From WLWS01 sp965243105 (GTDB lineage: Bacteria; Pseudomonadota; Gammaproteobacteria; Eutrophobiales; Eutrophobiaceae), in assembly GCA_965243105.1 (NCBI GenBank), contig CBDEUC010000003.1:62001-126000 (forward strand): 64,000 nucleotides of DNA, given 5' to 3'. This document shows, one piece after another, positions 8,551 through 18,341 of this stretch. Made by a program: the position numbers and the translations under genes. Position 1 is the stretch's first letter. The number at the start of each line of letters is the position of its first letter. Under the pieces are notes generated by a model. It saw only the letters and a list, made by a program, of their open reading frames with translations. It was not told the DNA's origin and ran no database searches.

Positions 8551-9399
8551 TTACCGGGCTCCGAGCGTCGTCAGCAATGTACGAATAGAAGTCAACCTTT
8601 CCCTCACGATTTTCGCATTATCATTACCAATTCGTACGAGTATCTTTTGACCTGCCGTGAGGATTTCCAATTCACTGTCTGCATATTGGTAGTACACCTT
8701 GGGCCTGGTGAGCCGGATTTTCCCTTTTATCACCGGGGTCGCCAGCAAATGGTCCATGATTTCAATCAGGCGATCATTGAAATATCGATCCGGGTAACCC
8801 AGCTCCTCGTAGGCTTGCTGGAACAGGGGATAAAATCTTACATAAATTGACAGCAGTTGCTGATCACTGATAGCTGCCAGGAAATTCATATATGGCTCAT
8901 AGCGGGCATAATTGCCTGGGTCGAGTATAAATTCATCCTCGCTTCCCACTTTTTCCACGACAAGCGTGGTGATTGGAGAACGTACAAGACTGTAGCGCCT
9001 GGCCAGTTTTCGTCCATCAAGGTTATCTACCGTTACAACGAAATGCCTGATCATTTCCCCGGGTACAAACAGGGTTTGCAGTTTCTCAAGGGGGTGATGT
9101 TGCTGAAGTCTATGTGTGAGGGATGCATCACTTTCGTCCAGTGCCGGTAATGGATCGGGTATTACAACCGGCTTTGGAGGTTCGCTACTCTCAAGGGGCT
9201 GCTGGGTATTGGGGACCGGGACGGGATAGCGTATCTCGGGCCTTGGCGCGATTTTTTTTGTGGCTTTTGGGGGAACCTCTATTTCCTTTTGCGTTCTTGT
9301 TGAAAGAACTTTTTCTGCTTCACGTTCCTGCCACATGTAGTAAGCAACACTGGTAATAACAATGAAAACCAGCACAAAAAATATTGATCTGTCCATCAA
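8551..9399 (-). CDS. DUF3014 family membrane-anchored protein
   Basis: A 282-residue protein with one N-terminal membrane helix (residues about 4-22), a proline-rich linker (about 40-80), and a conserved C-terminal domain starting near LPALDESD and containing VVTVDNLDGRKLARRYS. This matches DUF3014 as I know it, a gammaproteobacterial family of unknown function. The bulk of the protein should be periplasmic. Two consecutive Met codons start the frame and either could be used. It sits between the AAA+ ATPase gene (44 bases upstream) and the diguanylate cyclase gene (46 bases downstream) on the same strand. Confidence 0.75.
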   Translation of the reverse strand: MMDRSIFFVLVFIVITSVAYYMWQEREAEKVLSTRTQKEIEVPPKATKKIAPRPEIRYPVPVPNTQQPLESSEPPKPVVIPDPLPALDESDASLTHRLQQHHPLEKLQTLFVPGEMIRHFVVTVDNLDGRKLARRYSLVRSPITTLVVEKVGSEDEFILDPGNYARYEPYMNFLAAISDQQLLSIYVRFYPLFQQAYEELGYPDRYFNDRLIEIMDHLLATPVIKGKIRLTRPKVYYQYADSELEILTAGQKILVRIGNDNAKIVRERLTSIRTLLTTLGAR

Positions 9400-9443
9400 A
9401 GTGCCCGGGATATAGCGTTCATGAATGAAAGGAAAAGCGCCAA

Positions 9444-10610
9444 CTAGTTTTGCAATACATCTGAGACTCTCAGGGCCAGTGCATCAAGCGCGGCAATTTG
9501 TCTCCTCATTTCCTGTCTTGCCCGCGTTGCTTCCTGTTTTTGTAATCTTAATTCCTGTTGCCGCTTCTTATCAGCCAACAGCACTTGCCTGTTTTCGCCG
9601 TGCATACCTTTACCTGCTTTTTTGCTCGCCATGGCTTTGTTTGGGGCCGCTCTTTTCTCGATAACCAGCGAACTGTCGCTTAATGATAGTCCCCTGCTTT
9701 CAGGTAGCGCCAGGCTTCGCGTGACCGAATCATTGGAGCGAGAGGGTTCCGCGCCCATGTTCCTGCCTGCTTGCAGCCCCACGGAAAGGATAAGACAGGC
9801 TGCCATGGCTAAGGCTGCCCGTTTCAGCACCAGGCTTTTTCTTCCAGGGACAGCGGATTTTTTCATTTGCTGCCGGGCAAAGCTGTTTATTTTGCCGGGC
9901 AATCCATCCGATTCAGGGTACCAGTCAGAAATATTTGCTTCATCAAAAATACGTCGTTCAGAGTTTCCTGCAAGGGACAACCTGTGCTCCAGGTACTTCA
10001 GGGCCTGGGCACGGGAAAATGCTGGAAGTTGAAATATTTCACATATTCTTTCTTCACTCCCCTCAAAAGTACTTCTTTCAATATACTTCCTGATTTTACT
10101 GTCTGCGAAAAGCACGAAACGAAATCGCTCACCTTCACAGGAGAGTTCAGACATTCTGATTATGAAATTCAGGGTCTCCCCTGGTAACAGGTGGGCATCA
10201 TCAATAATCACCACGGGCAATTTGCCGTTGCGCTGGTAAAGTTGCAGAAATTCCCGCAGCAGCACAGCGGACTGGGTTTTATCAAACCTGTGCCTGGGAA
10301 AATGCTGTGAAATGATCGAGTGCGCGAGTTCCGTTTCTCCCAGTGAGGAGGTGGCCTGGATTTTACTCAGGTACCAGTTGGAAGACTTCAGGTAATTCAG
10401 GTATTCCGCCAGGCTGGATTTCCCTGCCCCTTCAGCAGCTTCAACGACAAGTACATGCCTGTGCCTCTTTATACCCTCGATGAGCCTGTTAACCAGGTCT
10501 GACAGTTCATGGGTGAGAAAAAGGCGTTCCTGGGTAGATTTCGGCGGGAAGGGGTCCCTGTTCAGTTCGAACTTTTGGTAATAACGAGCGCTGAAGAAAC
10601 CTGGCTTCAT
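9444..10610 (-). CDS. ExeA/DamX-type AAA+ ATPase with membrane anchor
   Basis: A 388-residue protein. Residues 1-250 form an AAA domain with a P-loop EGAGKSS (61-66) in which the usual first Gly is Ala, Walker B VVIIDDAHLL, and the N-terminal F.L.RDPFPP segment shared with ExeA, MshM and DamX-like ATPases. A single membrane helix follows (about 267-283), then a charged periplasmic tail. The tail ends in a Gln/Arg-rich coiled coil (about 340-385). DamX-like proteins normally end in a SPOR domain, which is missing here. The role is probably in the cell envelope (division, secretion or pilus assembly); no partner gene nearby decides which. Confidence 0.75.
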   Translation of the reverse strand: MKPGFFSARYYQKFELNRDPFPPKSTQERLFLTHELSDLVNRLIEGIKRHRHVLVVEAAEGAGKSSLAEYLNYLKSSNWYLSKIQATSSLGETELAHSIISQHFPRHRFDKTQSAVLLREFLQLYQRNGKLPVVIIDDAHLLPGETLNFIIRMSELSCEGERFRFVLFADSKIRKYIERSTFEGSEERICEIFQLPAFSRAQALKYLEHRLSLAGNSERRIFDEANISDWYPESDGLPGKINSFARQQMKKSAVPGRKSLVLKRAALAMAACLILSVGLQAGRNMGAEPSRSNDSVTRSLALPESRGLSLSDSSLVIEKRAAPNKAMASKKAGKGMHGENRQVLLADKKRQQELRLQKQEATRARQEMRRQIAALDALALRVSDVLQN

Positions 10611-10743
10611 ACGTCTATATACATTGATAACTTGACTAAGTTTAGTCTTATCAGTGAGTTAAAGCAAGTTTCAAGAAAGATTCTACAGGACAATTGATGT
10701 CCCAGGGCGGCACAGCGACGCTATCCTCGTCCCCTGTCGGCTT

Positions 10744-11349
10744 TTACAGGGCGCCCGAGGTCTCCAGGGCATGTTGAATAGTCTCTGCCATCACCCTGTA
10801 ACCCTTGTTATTTGGATGTACGGCGTCCGACTTCAAACCACTATCACCAAGCACATCCGGGATAAGATCCTCAATAAACAGGACACCCATTTGTTCCGCT
10901 ACACGTCCGTACAATTCTGCTGAGGAGAGAAATATTCCGGGTCGAGGCACACCAAGCATGACAACCTCGACGTTCCTCGATTTCGCCATTGAGATCATTG
11001 CTACCAGGTTGGACTCGAGTTTTTGCAGATCTTTTTTCCTCAGGAAATCGTTTCCCCCGTGACACAGGATCATGAGATCCGGTTCGTGCTTATCCAGTAC
11101 GCCGGGTAAACGTTTCAAGCCTGCCTCGGAAATCTCTCCTGAAACGCCTTCATTAACAACGCGACGACCGATCAGTGTTTCCAGTACAGCCGGGTAACTT
11201 TCCTCTTTTTTCGCTCCGTTACCATTTGTCAGGCTATCACCAAATGCCAGTACGACTGCACTGGCCGGAAGGCGCGACAATTGCGGCTGCTCGCTGCAGG
11301 CCAGCAAAAATATTGCCACTGTGAACAGTGCAAACTGCTTAGCTCTCAT
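10744..11349 (-). CDS. SGNH/GDSL lipoprotein esterase (TesA-like)
   Basis: An arylesterase/thioesterase-I-like hydrolase. The SGNH blocks are FGDSLTNG (Ser), GVSGE (Gly), HGGNDFL (Asn) and SDAVHPNNKGY (Asp-His). The N terminus from the Met at 11349 reads MRAKQFALFTVAIFLLAC, a lipoprotein signal with a good lipobox, so this later start is preferred over the Met codons at 11379 and 11355. None of the three has a clear ribosome-binding site. As a lipoprotein the enzyme would face the periplasm or outer membrane, unlike soluble periplasmic TesA. It follows the flavodoxin-like gene on the same strand. Confidence 0.85.
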   Translation of the reverse strand: MRAKQFALFTVAIFLLACSEQPQLSRLPASAVVLAFGDSLTNGNGAKKEESYPAVLETLIGRRVVNEGVSGEISEAGLKRLPGVLDKHEPDLMILCHGGNDFLRKKDLQKLESNLVAMISMAKSRNVEVVMLGVPRPGIFLSSAELYGRVAEQMGVLFIEDLIPDVLGDSGLKSDAVHPNNKGYRVMAETIQHALETSGAL

Positions 11350-11388
11350 AATCATGAAAAAACTGGCTATATCGAGCATGCGATATCA

Positions 11389-11850
11389 TCAAAAAATACC
11401 ATTTTCAAGGCCGGCCGACATCGTCATTCCCAGCTCCTGTCCCTGCTCAAGGAACTCGCTTTTAAATTTTCCGGTACACACCAGGGTTTCCTGCACCTGC
11501 TTCCACTTTAGCCCGGTCACGATTCGCTCAACGCTGGATCTCGCTCCCTGGCCATCCAGCCCTGCCTTGACAAATAGCGCGTAGGGCAAACCCTGGGTCT
11601 GCTCCAGACAGGGATAATAAATTCGATCAAAAAAATCCTTCATGGCCCCACTCATGTAGCCAAAATTCTCCGTCGTTCCAAGTATGATTGCATTCGCCCA
11701 GAGCACATCTTCCGGTCCGGATTCAAGTGGAGGGCTTAATCGAACACTGACATCGCTTATATCTTCATGCCTGGCACCATTCTCAACTGCACGGGTCAGG
11801 GCCAGGGCATTTTCGGAGGGACTGTGGGAGACAATAAGAAGATTCTTCAT
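11389..11850 (-). CDS. Flavodoxin-fold NAD(P)H reductase-like protein
   Basis: A protein of about 153 residues beginning MKNLLIVSHSPSENALAL, the FMN-phosphate loop of flavodoxin/NADPH-dependent FMN reductase folds. It continues with ANAIILGTTENFGYMSGAMKDFFDR, the second FMN loop typical of the NAD(P)H-quinone reductase group. The frame is open upstream into the ABC transporter gene. The Met at 11850 is taken because it starts the fold exactly and lies 7 bases after that gene's stop codon, suggesting coupling. The electron acceptor is unknown. Confidence 0.8.
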   Translation of the reverse strand: MKNLLIVSHSPSENALALTRAVENGARHEDISDVSVRLSPPLESGPEDVLWANAIILGTTENFGYMSGAMKDFFDRIYYPCLEQTQGLPYALFVKAGLDGQGARSSVERIVTGLKWKQVQETLVCTGKFKSEFLEQGQELGMTMSAGLENGIF

Positions 11851-11857
11851 CCTGTAC

Positions 11858-13678
11858 TCAAACGGCATCTCGCAATTCGCTATCAAGCCCTTCGTTTCGA
11901 TTATTAAATTGCAATTCCGCCAGGCGCGCATAAAGACCGCCTTTTGCAATGAGCTCATTATGTTTACCGACGTCAACAATTTTACCTTCATCCATCACCA
12001 CGATACGGTCAGCCTTGATGACAGTGGATAATCGATGCGCGATGACAATACTGGTATGACCTTGCATAAGATGATCGAGCGCTTCCTGCACCAGGTTTTC
12101 ACTTTCCGAGTCGAGTGCACTGGTCGCCTCGTCCAGTAACATTACCGGGGGATTTTTCAGCATTGCGCGAGCAATCGCCAGCCTTTGCTGTTGCCCGCCC
12201 GAAAGTCGCATACCCTTCTCTCCAAGGAAAGTGTCATAACCCTGCGGTTGTCTCTCGATGAATTCATCGGCTATAGCCGCCCTGGCCGCCTCCCTGACCT
12301 CGTCATCGGAAGCGCCCGGTCTCCCGAAGCGGATATTTTCCATGGCAGTTTCTGCAAAAAGCACGGTGTTCTGCGGGACAATGGCAATCCGTTTTCGAAC
12401 CTCCTCCGGATCTGCATCACTGATTTCAACACCATCAAGGTAGACGCTACCTTGCTGTGGATCATAAAAGCGAAGTAATAGCTGGAAGACCGTGCTTTTT
12501 CCAGCCCCGGACGGGCCAACCAACGCGACGGTTTCGCCCGGTTGTACTTCAAGGCTAAAGTCATCCAGCGCTTTTTGCTCAGGCCGGGACGGATAATTAA
12601 AAGATATATGTTCAAGCCGTATATGCCCCTTCCCGCTGGCTGGTAAGGAGACGGGACTTGAAGGTGCGCGAATTTCAGGCTCTGCACCGAGCAATTCCAT
12701 GAGCCGTTCCATCGCACCGGCAGCCCTTTGAACATCGGCCCAAACTTCCCCCAGCGCCGTGGTACTACCGGCCAGGAATGTTGCGTAAAACACGAATTGG
12801 ACCAGTGTGCCTGCACTGATAGTGTTGTTCACCACTGCGTGGGCACCGACCCACAGGACAACAACAATCGCGCCAAATGCGGTAACAACGATCAGGCCTG
12901 ATAACAACGAGCTAACCTGTAAGCGCCTGCGTGCTGCGGCAAAGGACTGTTCAACAGAGTCACTGAAACGCTCCCCCTGAAGTGCTTCAAGAGTAAAGGC
13001 CTGCACCAGCTGTATCGCGTTGAGGGATTCATCCGCGATGCTACTTGAGTCGGCAACCCGGTCCTGGGTCGCCCGTGATAGTTTTCTTACCTTACGGCTG
13101 TATAACATCACCGGTAAGACGACAACGGGGACCATTGCAAGGATCATTAATGTCAACTTCGCACTGGTGACAAACAGCATGATAAGACAGCCAATGACGG
13201 CAAATGAGCTTCGCAGGGCAATGGACATCCCCGCACCCACAACTGACTGGACCAGGGTTGTATCAGTGGTTAATCGTGATAGCACCTCGCCGGTTCGGGT
13301 CACTTCGAAAAACGTTGGGCTTAGCTTGATCACGTGCTGGTATACGGCTGAGCGAATATCCGCGACCACTCGCTCCCCTATCCACATCACCAGGTAATAA
13401 CGAAGCGACGCAAACAAACCATAAACAAGGGCAAGGCCAAGCAATGCCATGAAGTAGATGTTGATTGAGCCCTGGTTTTCCTGCGAGAAGCCATAGTCGA
13501 TGACATAACGAATGGCGACTGGCATACCGAGCATTGATACCGAGGCAACCACAAGGCAGACAAAGGCAAGCATAAGCCTGCCCCGGTAAGGCCAGACAAA
13601 CGGAATTGCCATTCTTATCGGTTGAATATTTTTGCTTCGAGGACGCTCTCCCCGGGCTGCATCAACGTTGTTTGCCAT
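11858..13678 (-). CDS. MsbA-like ABC exporter (permease-ATPase fusion)
   Basis: A 606-residue half-transporter. An ABC type 1 membrane domain with six helices (about 25-320) is followed by a nucleotide-binding domain with Walker A GPSGAGKST, Q-loop IVPQNTVLFAETAMENI, signature LSGGQQQR, Walker B VMLLDEATSALD and H-loop IAHRLST. All catalytic residues are present, so a functional homodimer is expected. The group is that of lipid/multidrug exporters (MsbA, LmrA, BmrA). No lpxK follows, so it is not clearly the essential MsbA. It is divergent from sohB (144 bases between starts) and upstream of the flavodoxin-like gene. Confidence 0.9.
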   Translation of the reverse strand: MANNVDAARGERPRSKNIQPIRMAIPFVWPYRGRLMLAFVCLVVASVSMLGMPVAIRYVIDYGFSQENQGSINIYFMALLGLALVYGLFASLRYYLVMWIGERVVADIRSAVYQHVIKLSPTFFEVTRTGEVLSRLTTDTTLVQSVVGAGMSIALRSSFAVIGCLIMLFVTSAKLTLMILAMVPVVVLPVMLYSRKVRKLSRATQDRVADSSSIADESLNAIQLVQAFTLEALQGERFSDSVEQSFAAARRRLQVSSLLSGLIVVTAFGAIVVVLWVGAHAVVNNTISAGTLVQFVFYATFLAGSTTALGEVWADVQRAAGAMERLMELLGAEPEIRAPSSPVSLPASGKGHIRLEHISFNYPSRPEQKALDDFSLEVQPGETVALVGPSGAGKSTVFQLLLRFYDPQQGSVYLDGVEISDADPEEVRKRIAIVPQNTVLFAETAMENIRFGRPGASDDEVREAARAAIADEFIERQPQGYDTFLGEKGMRLSGGQQQRLAIARAMLKNPPVMLLDEATSALDSESENLVQEALDHLMQGHTSIVIAHRLSTVIKADRIVVMDEGKIVDVGKHNELIAKGGLYARLAELQFNNRNEGLDSELRDAV

Positions 13679-13822
13679 ACCAATTATTCATACACCCTGA
13701 AAAAGTGAGTGAGGTTACCATTTTTACATGCTTTGGCCATAGTATCCTTGAAAATCAGGTGAATGACCGCATGTGGAGGTATAATGCCGCCCCCCTTATT
13801 AGATGAGATACGATTAAGCGAA

Positions 13823-14824
13823 ATGCCTGCAGAATTTATATACGAATACGGAATGTTCATTGCCAAGTTTGGCAGCGTTGTCCTGGCTCTCCTCCTTGTC
13901 GCCGCCGTGGTACTGGTCCTTGTTCTCAGGGGTCGTGCTGCAAGTGATGAACGTCTCGAGGTAAAAAACATCAACCAGCGCTACGAGCACATGAAGCTGA
14001 TGCTGGAGTCAGCTATTCTCAATAAGAAGGAATTCAAAAAAAATGTAAAAGACCTGAAAGCCAGTCAAAAGAAGGAGGCAAAAAAGGAATCACAGGAGGC
14101 GGGTACCAGGCGCATTTTTGTCCTCGATTTTGATGGCGATATCAGGGCTTCAGAGGTCGCCTCCCTGAGGGAGGAAATTTCCGCCCTGCTGACAGTGGCC
14201 ACGAGTGACGATGAAGTGCTGGTTCGACTGGAAAGCGGTGGCGGCACTGTGCATGGGTACGGACTGGCAGCTTCCCAGCTTCGACGTATCCGCGAGAGAG
14301 ACATAGCACTCACCGTCGCGGTGGATAAAGTCGCAGCCAGCGGTGGCTACATGATGGCTTGTGTCGCGAACAGGATCATCGCCGCGCCATTTGCAATTAT
14401 CGGTTCCATCGGTGTTCTCGCCCAGGTACCTAATTTCAACCGCTTGCTCAAGAAACACAATATCGACTTTGAACAAATATCAGCCGGCGAGCACAAGCGT
14501 ACGCTGACCTTGTTTGGCGAAAATACCGAGGCTGACCGTGAAAAACTAAAAGAAGAACTCGAAGAGACTCACCATCTATTTAAACAGTTCGTAAAAGATA
14601 ATCGCGAGCAGGTGGATATCGAGAAAATTGCAACCGGCGAACACTGGTTTGGCACCAGGGCACTCGAACTTGGACTGGTCGATGAAATTGTTACCAGTGA
14701 TGACTATCTCGCGGTGAATGCGGATTACGCGAGTATCTATGCTATCGCATATGTACGTAAGAAACCGTTCATTGAAAAACTTTTTTCCTCGACCGTGAAA
14801 TTATTCAGGGATGAGAATTACTAG
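13823..14824 (+). CDS. sohB: SohB, inner-membrane S49 peptidase
   Basis: A 333-residue signal-peptide-peptidase-A-like protease. There is one N-terminal membrane helix (about 10-35), a basic coiled segment, then the S49 domain. The catalytic Ser lies in KVAASGGYMMACVA, and the partner Lys is expected further on near EHKRTLTLFGENT. E. coli SohB has 349 residues and was found as a multicopy suppressor of htrA. The start at 13823 is chosen because it gives the normal N terminus; the longer frame adds 20 non-conserved residues. It converges on avtA with only 10 bases between stops and no terminator between them. Confidence 0.93.
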   Translation: MPAEFIYEYGMFIAKFGSVVLALLLVAAVVLVLVLRGRAASDERLEVKNINQRYEHMKLMLESAILNKKEFKKNVKDLKASQKKEAKKESQEAGTRRIFVLDFDGDIRASEVASLREEISALLTVATSDDEVLVRLESGGGTVHGYGLAASQLRRIRERDIALTVAVDKVAASGGYMMACVANRIIAAPFAIIGSIGVLAQVPNFNRLLKKHNIDFEQISAGEHKRTLTLFGENTEADREKLKEELEETHHLFKQFVKDNREQVDIEKIATGEHWFGTRALELGLVDEIVTSDDYLAVNADYASIYAIAYVRKKPFIEKLFSSTVKLFRDENY

Positions 14825-14834
14825 GAAAGTTCGT

Positions 14835-16079
14835 TCAGAGAGACTTAATTTCTTCAGCGATTATTCGAATTCCCTCACTGACAACATCATCATTCATCGA
14901 GTACGTAATACGAAGACATTCATGTTTATGCTGCCAGTCTTCCTCGAGACCCGGAAAGAAGTAGTGACCTGAAAGAACCAGCACGCCGCGTTTTTTCAGA
15001 CGTAAATACAATTCTTCACTACTGATGGGAAGACCGGGTAACCAGAGCCAGAGGAAAAGAGCTCCTTCAGCCCTGTGTACGTAAAAGTCCACTCCAGCAA
15101 GTTCCTTTTTCATTAATGCGATTGCACGTTCTGCCTTGCCGAGGTAGTAGGGCCGAATAATGTTGTTACTTAGATTTACAATTTCCCCACTTTGTACCAG
15201 GTCCTGCGCCAGCGCAGGTCCGAAACTACCCAACGATAAATTCATAATCCCATTAAACTGTCCAATGGCTGAAATTATCTCTTCCCTGGCAATAACGATC
15301 CCGGTGCGTAAGCCGGGCAGGCCAAGCTTGGAAAGACTCATGCATAGAACCTTGTTCTGGTCCCACTGGAGCGTTGTGTCGGTAAATATAATATTGGGGA
15401 AAGGCATGCCATAGGCATTGTCGATGATAAGCGGAATATTATTTTCCTCCGCCATTTCTGCTAATGCTGATACTTCGTCGTCGGTCAGTACATTGCCGGT
15501 CGGGTTGCAGGGACGAGAAACACAAATCGCACCAATACTGTCATCAACCCGCAGATCATTCAGCGCAACGTGATATTTAAAACTGCGGTCTTCAAAAGTT
15601 TCAATTTCAGGTCGATGGGCAATGAACAGGTCATCCACCACGCCGAGCTCTGAATAGCCAATGTATTCCGGTGACATGGGTAACATGATGCGCTTGCGTT
15701 GACCGTTTTCAAACTCGCCCGCCAGTGTATTGAACAGGATAAAAAAACCAGACTGGCTACCGGCAGTCAGTGCAATATTTCCCGGGCCAATATCCCAGTC
15801 GAATCGTTCACGAAAAAAATCAGCCAGGGTACTGATAAATAGCTTATTGCCAACCGGGGGATCGTAGTTACCGATGATCGATGCCATTTCTGCCGGTCGT
15901 GCCGCGATCCGCTGCATCCTGTCCTGGAAAAATGCGAGAACTTCCGGAATATGGGCAGGGTTACCACCGCCAAGCATGAGAACTTCCCCATCGCCCGCCA
16001 TGGCATCACCCAGGTCCTCCATCAACTGGCTGATACCCGAATGCTCGGTAAATCTTTTTGCAAACCTGGAAAACTGCAT
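14835..16079 (-). CDS. avtA: Valine-pyruvate aminotransferase
   Basis: A 414-residue fold-type I PLP enzyme that makes alanine from pyruvate using valine. Its N terminus FSRFAKRFTEHSGISQLMEDLGDAM is the AvtA signature. GGGNPAHIPEV, the Asn of SRPCNPTGN and the Schiff-base Lys in MSLSKLGLPGLRTG are present. The E. coli enzyme has 417 residues. The gene begins 6 bases after the glycerate kinase stop, so the two form an operon. Confidence 0.95.
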   Translation of the reverse strand: MQFSRFAKRFTEHSGISQLMEDLGDAMAGDGEVLMLGGGNPAHIPEVLAFFQDRMQRIAARPAEMASIIGNYDPPVGNKLFISTLADFFRERFDWDIGPGNIALTAGSQSGFFILFNTLAGEFENGQRKRIMLPMSPEYIGYSELGVVDDLFIAHRPEIETFEDRSFKYHVALNDLRVDDSIGAICVSRPCNPTGNVLTDDEVSALAEMAEENNIPLIIDNAYGMPFPNIIFTDTTLQWDQNKVLCMSLSKLGLPGLRTGIVIAREEIISAIGQFNGIMNLSLGSFGPALAQDLVQSGEIVNLSNNIIRPYYLGKAERAIALMKKELAGVDFYVHRAEGALFLWLWLPGLPISSEELYLRLKKRGVLVLSGHYFFPGLEEDWQHKHECLRITYSMNDDVVSEGIRIIAEEIKSL

Positions 16080-16085
16080 TTCCCG

Positions 16086-17243
16086 CTATCTCCGCCTGGC
16101 CATTTTCTTTCCGGCCAGGATCATTCTCAGGGATCGTTCAGCTGCGTTGGCAATATAGCGCCTTGAATTAGCCAGTGCTTCTTCGAGGGACATGTCACGA
16201 CTAATCGCGCTATCGAGGCCGTCAATGCCGTGTTCGAATACGCGATTGGCATCATCCGCCAGTCCCCCGCCAATAGCAATTACCGGTACGCGATACTTTG
16301 CTGCTGCCTTGGCAACCCCTGCAGGTGTTTTACCAAAGGGCGTCTGGCTATCCACCCTTCCTTCTCCCGTGATAACCAGGTCGGCCTTCTTTAAATGACT
16401 GCGAAGGTCAGTTGCCTCAACCACGATATCAATACCGCTTTTCAGGCGAGCCCCGGTAAACGCTACGAGCCCGCCTCCAATTCCACCAGCTGCTCCCGCA
16501 CCTTTTATCGACAGGATGTTGACTCCAAGCTGTGATTTCACAAGCTTTCCAAAATGACGAAGATTTTGGTCCAGCCTGGTTACCATCGCAGGAGTTGCCC
16601 CTTTCTGCGGACCAAAAACATGTGACGCACCGCGTTTTCCACAAAGCGGGTTATTCACATCACAGGCAACCACTATCTTGCAACTGCGCAGTTTTGAATG
16701 AATACCTGAGATGTCAATTCGTTCAATGCGCTGTAGCACACCGCCACCGATACCGGCTTCCAGCGCTCGCCCTGTTCGGGTCAAAAAGCGTACCCCCAGG
16801 GCCTGTGCCATACCCGCACCTGCATCGTTCGTGGCTGAACCACCAATACCGAGGATAATTTTTTTCGCGCCGTTGTTAATCGCATGAGCCATTAACTCGC
16901 CCGTGCCGTAGCTTGTCGCCTTTAAGGGATTCTTCCGTCCGTCTTCAACGAGCGGTAAGCCGGACGCCTCTGCCATTTCAATTACGGCTGTTTCTCCGTC
17001 CGCCAGTAGCGCATAGCGCGCCCTGACTTTTTCCATCATCGGTCCACATACCTGTCGCGTAATATAGCGACCACCGCGCGCATCGACCAGTGCCTGGACA
17101 GTGCCCTCACCGCCATCGGCCATTGGCACTTTTACGCACTTTGCTCCCGGCAATACACGGCGTATACCCTTCTCGATGGCGCTGGCCACCTGCAGTGAAC
17201 TCAGGTTCCCTTTAAAGGAATCGGGCGCGATGACTATTTTCAT
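16086..17243 (-). CDS. Glycerate 2-kinase (GarK/GlxK family)
   Basis: A 385-residue class II glycerate kinase that phosphorylates glycerate at the end of glyoxylate/allantoin or glucarate catabolism. The family pattern is clear: MKIVIAPDSFKGNLSS, MADGGEGTVQALV, GIGGSATNDAGAGM, CDVNNPLCG and ITGEGRVDSQTPFGKTP. The catalytic segments are intact. It is followed by avtA after 6 bases. No glyoxylate carboligase or tartronate reductase gene is nearby, so the source of glycerate is not shown. Confidence 0.94.
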   Translation of the reverse strand: MKIVIAPDSFKGNLSSLQVASAIEKGIRRVLPGAKCVKVPMADGGEGTVQALVDARGGRYITRQVCGPMMEKVRARYALLADGETAVIEMAEASGLPLVEDGRKNPLKATSYGTGELMAHAINNGAKKIILGIGGSATNDAGAGMAQALGVRFLTRTGRALEAGIGGGVLQRIERIDISGIHSKLRSCKIVVACDVNNPLCGKRGASHVFGPQKGATPAMVTRLDQNLRHFGKLVKSQLGVNILSIKGAGAAGGIGGGLVAFTGARLKSGIDIVVEATDLRSHLKKADLVITGEGRVDSQTPFGKTPAGVAKAAAKYRVPVIAIGGGLADDANRVFEHGIDGLDSAISRDMSLEEALANSRRYIANAAERSLRMILAGKKMARRR

Positions 17244-17315
17244 GAAAAATCTACTCAGGACTCGAAAAAAGGATGGCTAGTGTACGCGATGAAACAGCTC
17301 TGGCAAGCTATGAAT

Positions 17316-18326
17316 TCACTCGTTCGCAAGTTTTACAATGGCTGCAGCCAGCCCGTCTGTGACTCGCACCATGGACTCGTAATCCAGCACATCATGGGTA
17401 TCTGAACTCCTGTGGTATCGACGGTTTCGATAGTTTGCAGTATTTGTCACCATCAAGGCTGAGTAGCCTTCTCTCCAGAACGGGTAATTATCTGAACGGC
17501 GAATGTCCGGAACCAGGAACTGTGGCGCTACCAGGCCTTCAGAAGGGAATTCCGCACTTTCTCTAAATGCCGTGATAGAGCGATGCAGGAAATCCCGGGA
17601 TGAAAAGTTGGACACAAAGGCTACAAAGTTACCCTTATCGGGATAAAAATAGTTGAGCGGTCGCGGATATCTCTGGCTACCGGGTTCTGATGAATAATAA
17701 CCAAGCATCTCCAGTGAAATCATACCGATAATATTTTCATTTCGTTTCGAGGAATTTTCCGCATTAACAAGGCTTCCCATATTCTTCCGGCCAAAAAACG
17801 GCCACTCCTCGTTGGTAAACGCAATAAAACGAATCGTTCTTGATTGCCTGTCGCCACTTAGCTTGCGTGCGATTTCCAGCAGTATTGCAACACCGGAGGC
17901 ATTATCATCGGCTCCGGGACTCAACCAGACGGTATCATAGTGCGCCCCGACGACAAGTATCTCGTCACGCCGAGTATTTCCGTAGTGATTGACAACGACA
18001 TTCTTATAGGGCTTGTCGCCGAACACTTCTAATACCGGGTTGAAACCGATCTCATTAAACTGCGATTCGATATAGTTCGCTGCCTGTTCAAGAGCCTGCG
18101 GGCGCTGATAGTTTCTTTCACCAATAGTGGATGAAAGTTCAAACACGTGCCTTTCAAGATTCGCTTGCCGGTCCAGCATTTCCGGGTCGAGTTGACGCGG
18201 TTCTCCCTGGAAACTTGCGCCTGGCATGCTGGTGCCGTAATAAATAAATCCCGTACAGGCTCCAAAAAAAAGTAACAGGAGTACGAGGATATTAACTACG
18301 GATTGAAGGATTGCTTTCGCATTCAT
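17316..18326 (-). CDS. M28 family metallopeptidase, membrane-anchored
   Basis: A 336-residue zinc aminopeptidase. One N-terminal hydrophobic helix (about 8-28) anchors it with the enzyme outside the cytoplasm. M28 zinc ligands and catalytic residues are visible: GAHYDT (His), PGADDNASGVAILLEIAR (bridging Asp), TNEEWPFFG (catalytic Glu pair) and the late SSDTHDVL (His). The sequence is intact. Family members cleave N-terminal residues from peptides or act as glutaminyl cyclases; the gene context does not choose. It is 15 bases upstream of the DUF192 gene on the same strand. Confidence 0.88.
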   Translation of the reverse strand: MNAKAILQSVVNILVLLLLFFGACTGFIYYGTSMPGASFQGEPRQLDPEMLDRQANLERHVFELSSTIGERNYQRPQALEQAANYIESQFNEIGFNPVLEVFGDKPYKNVVVNHYGNTRRDEILVVGAHYDTVWLSPGADDNASGVAILLEIARKLSGDRQSRTIRFIAFTNEEWPFFGRKNMGSLVNAENSSKRNENIIGMISLEMLGYYSSEPGSQRYPRPLNYFYPDKGNFVAFVSNFSSRDFLHRSITAFRESAEFPSEGLVAPQFLVPDIRRSDNYPFWREGYSALMVTNTANYRNRRYHRSSDTHDVLDYESMVRVTDGLAAAIVKLANE

Positions 18327-18341
18327 TAGCGTGCGCCAGTA

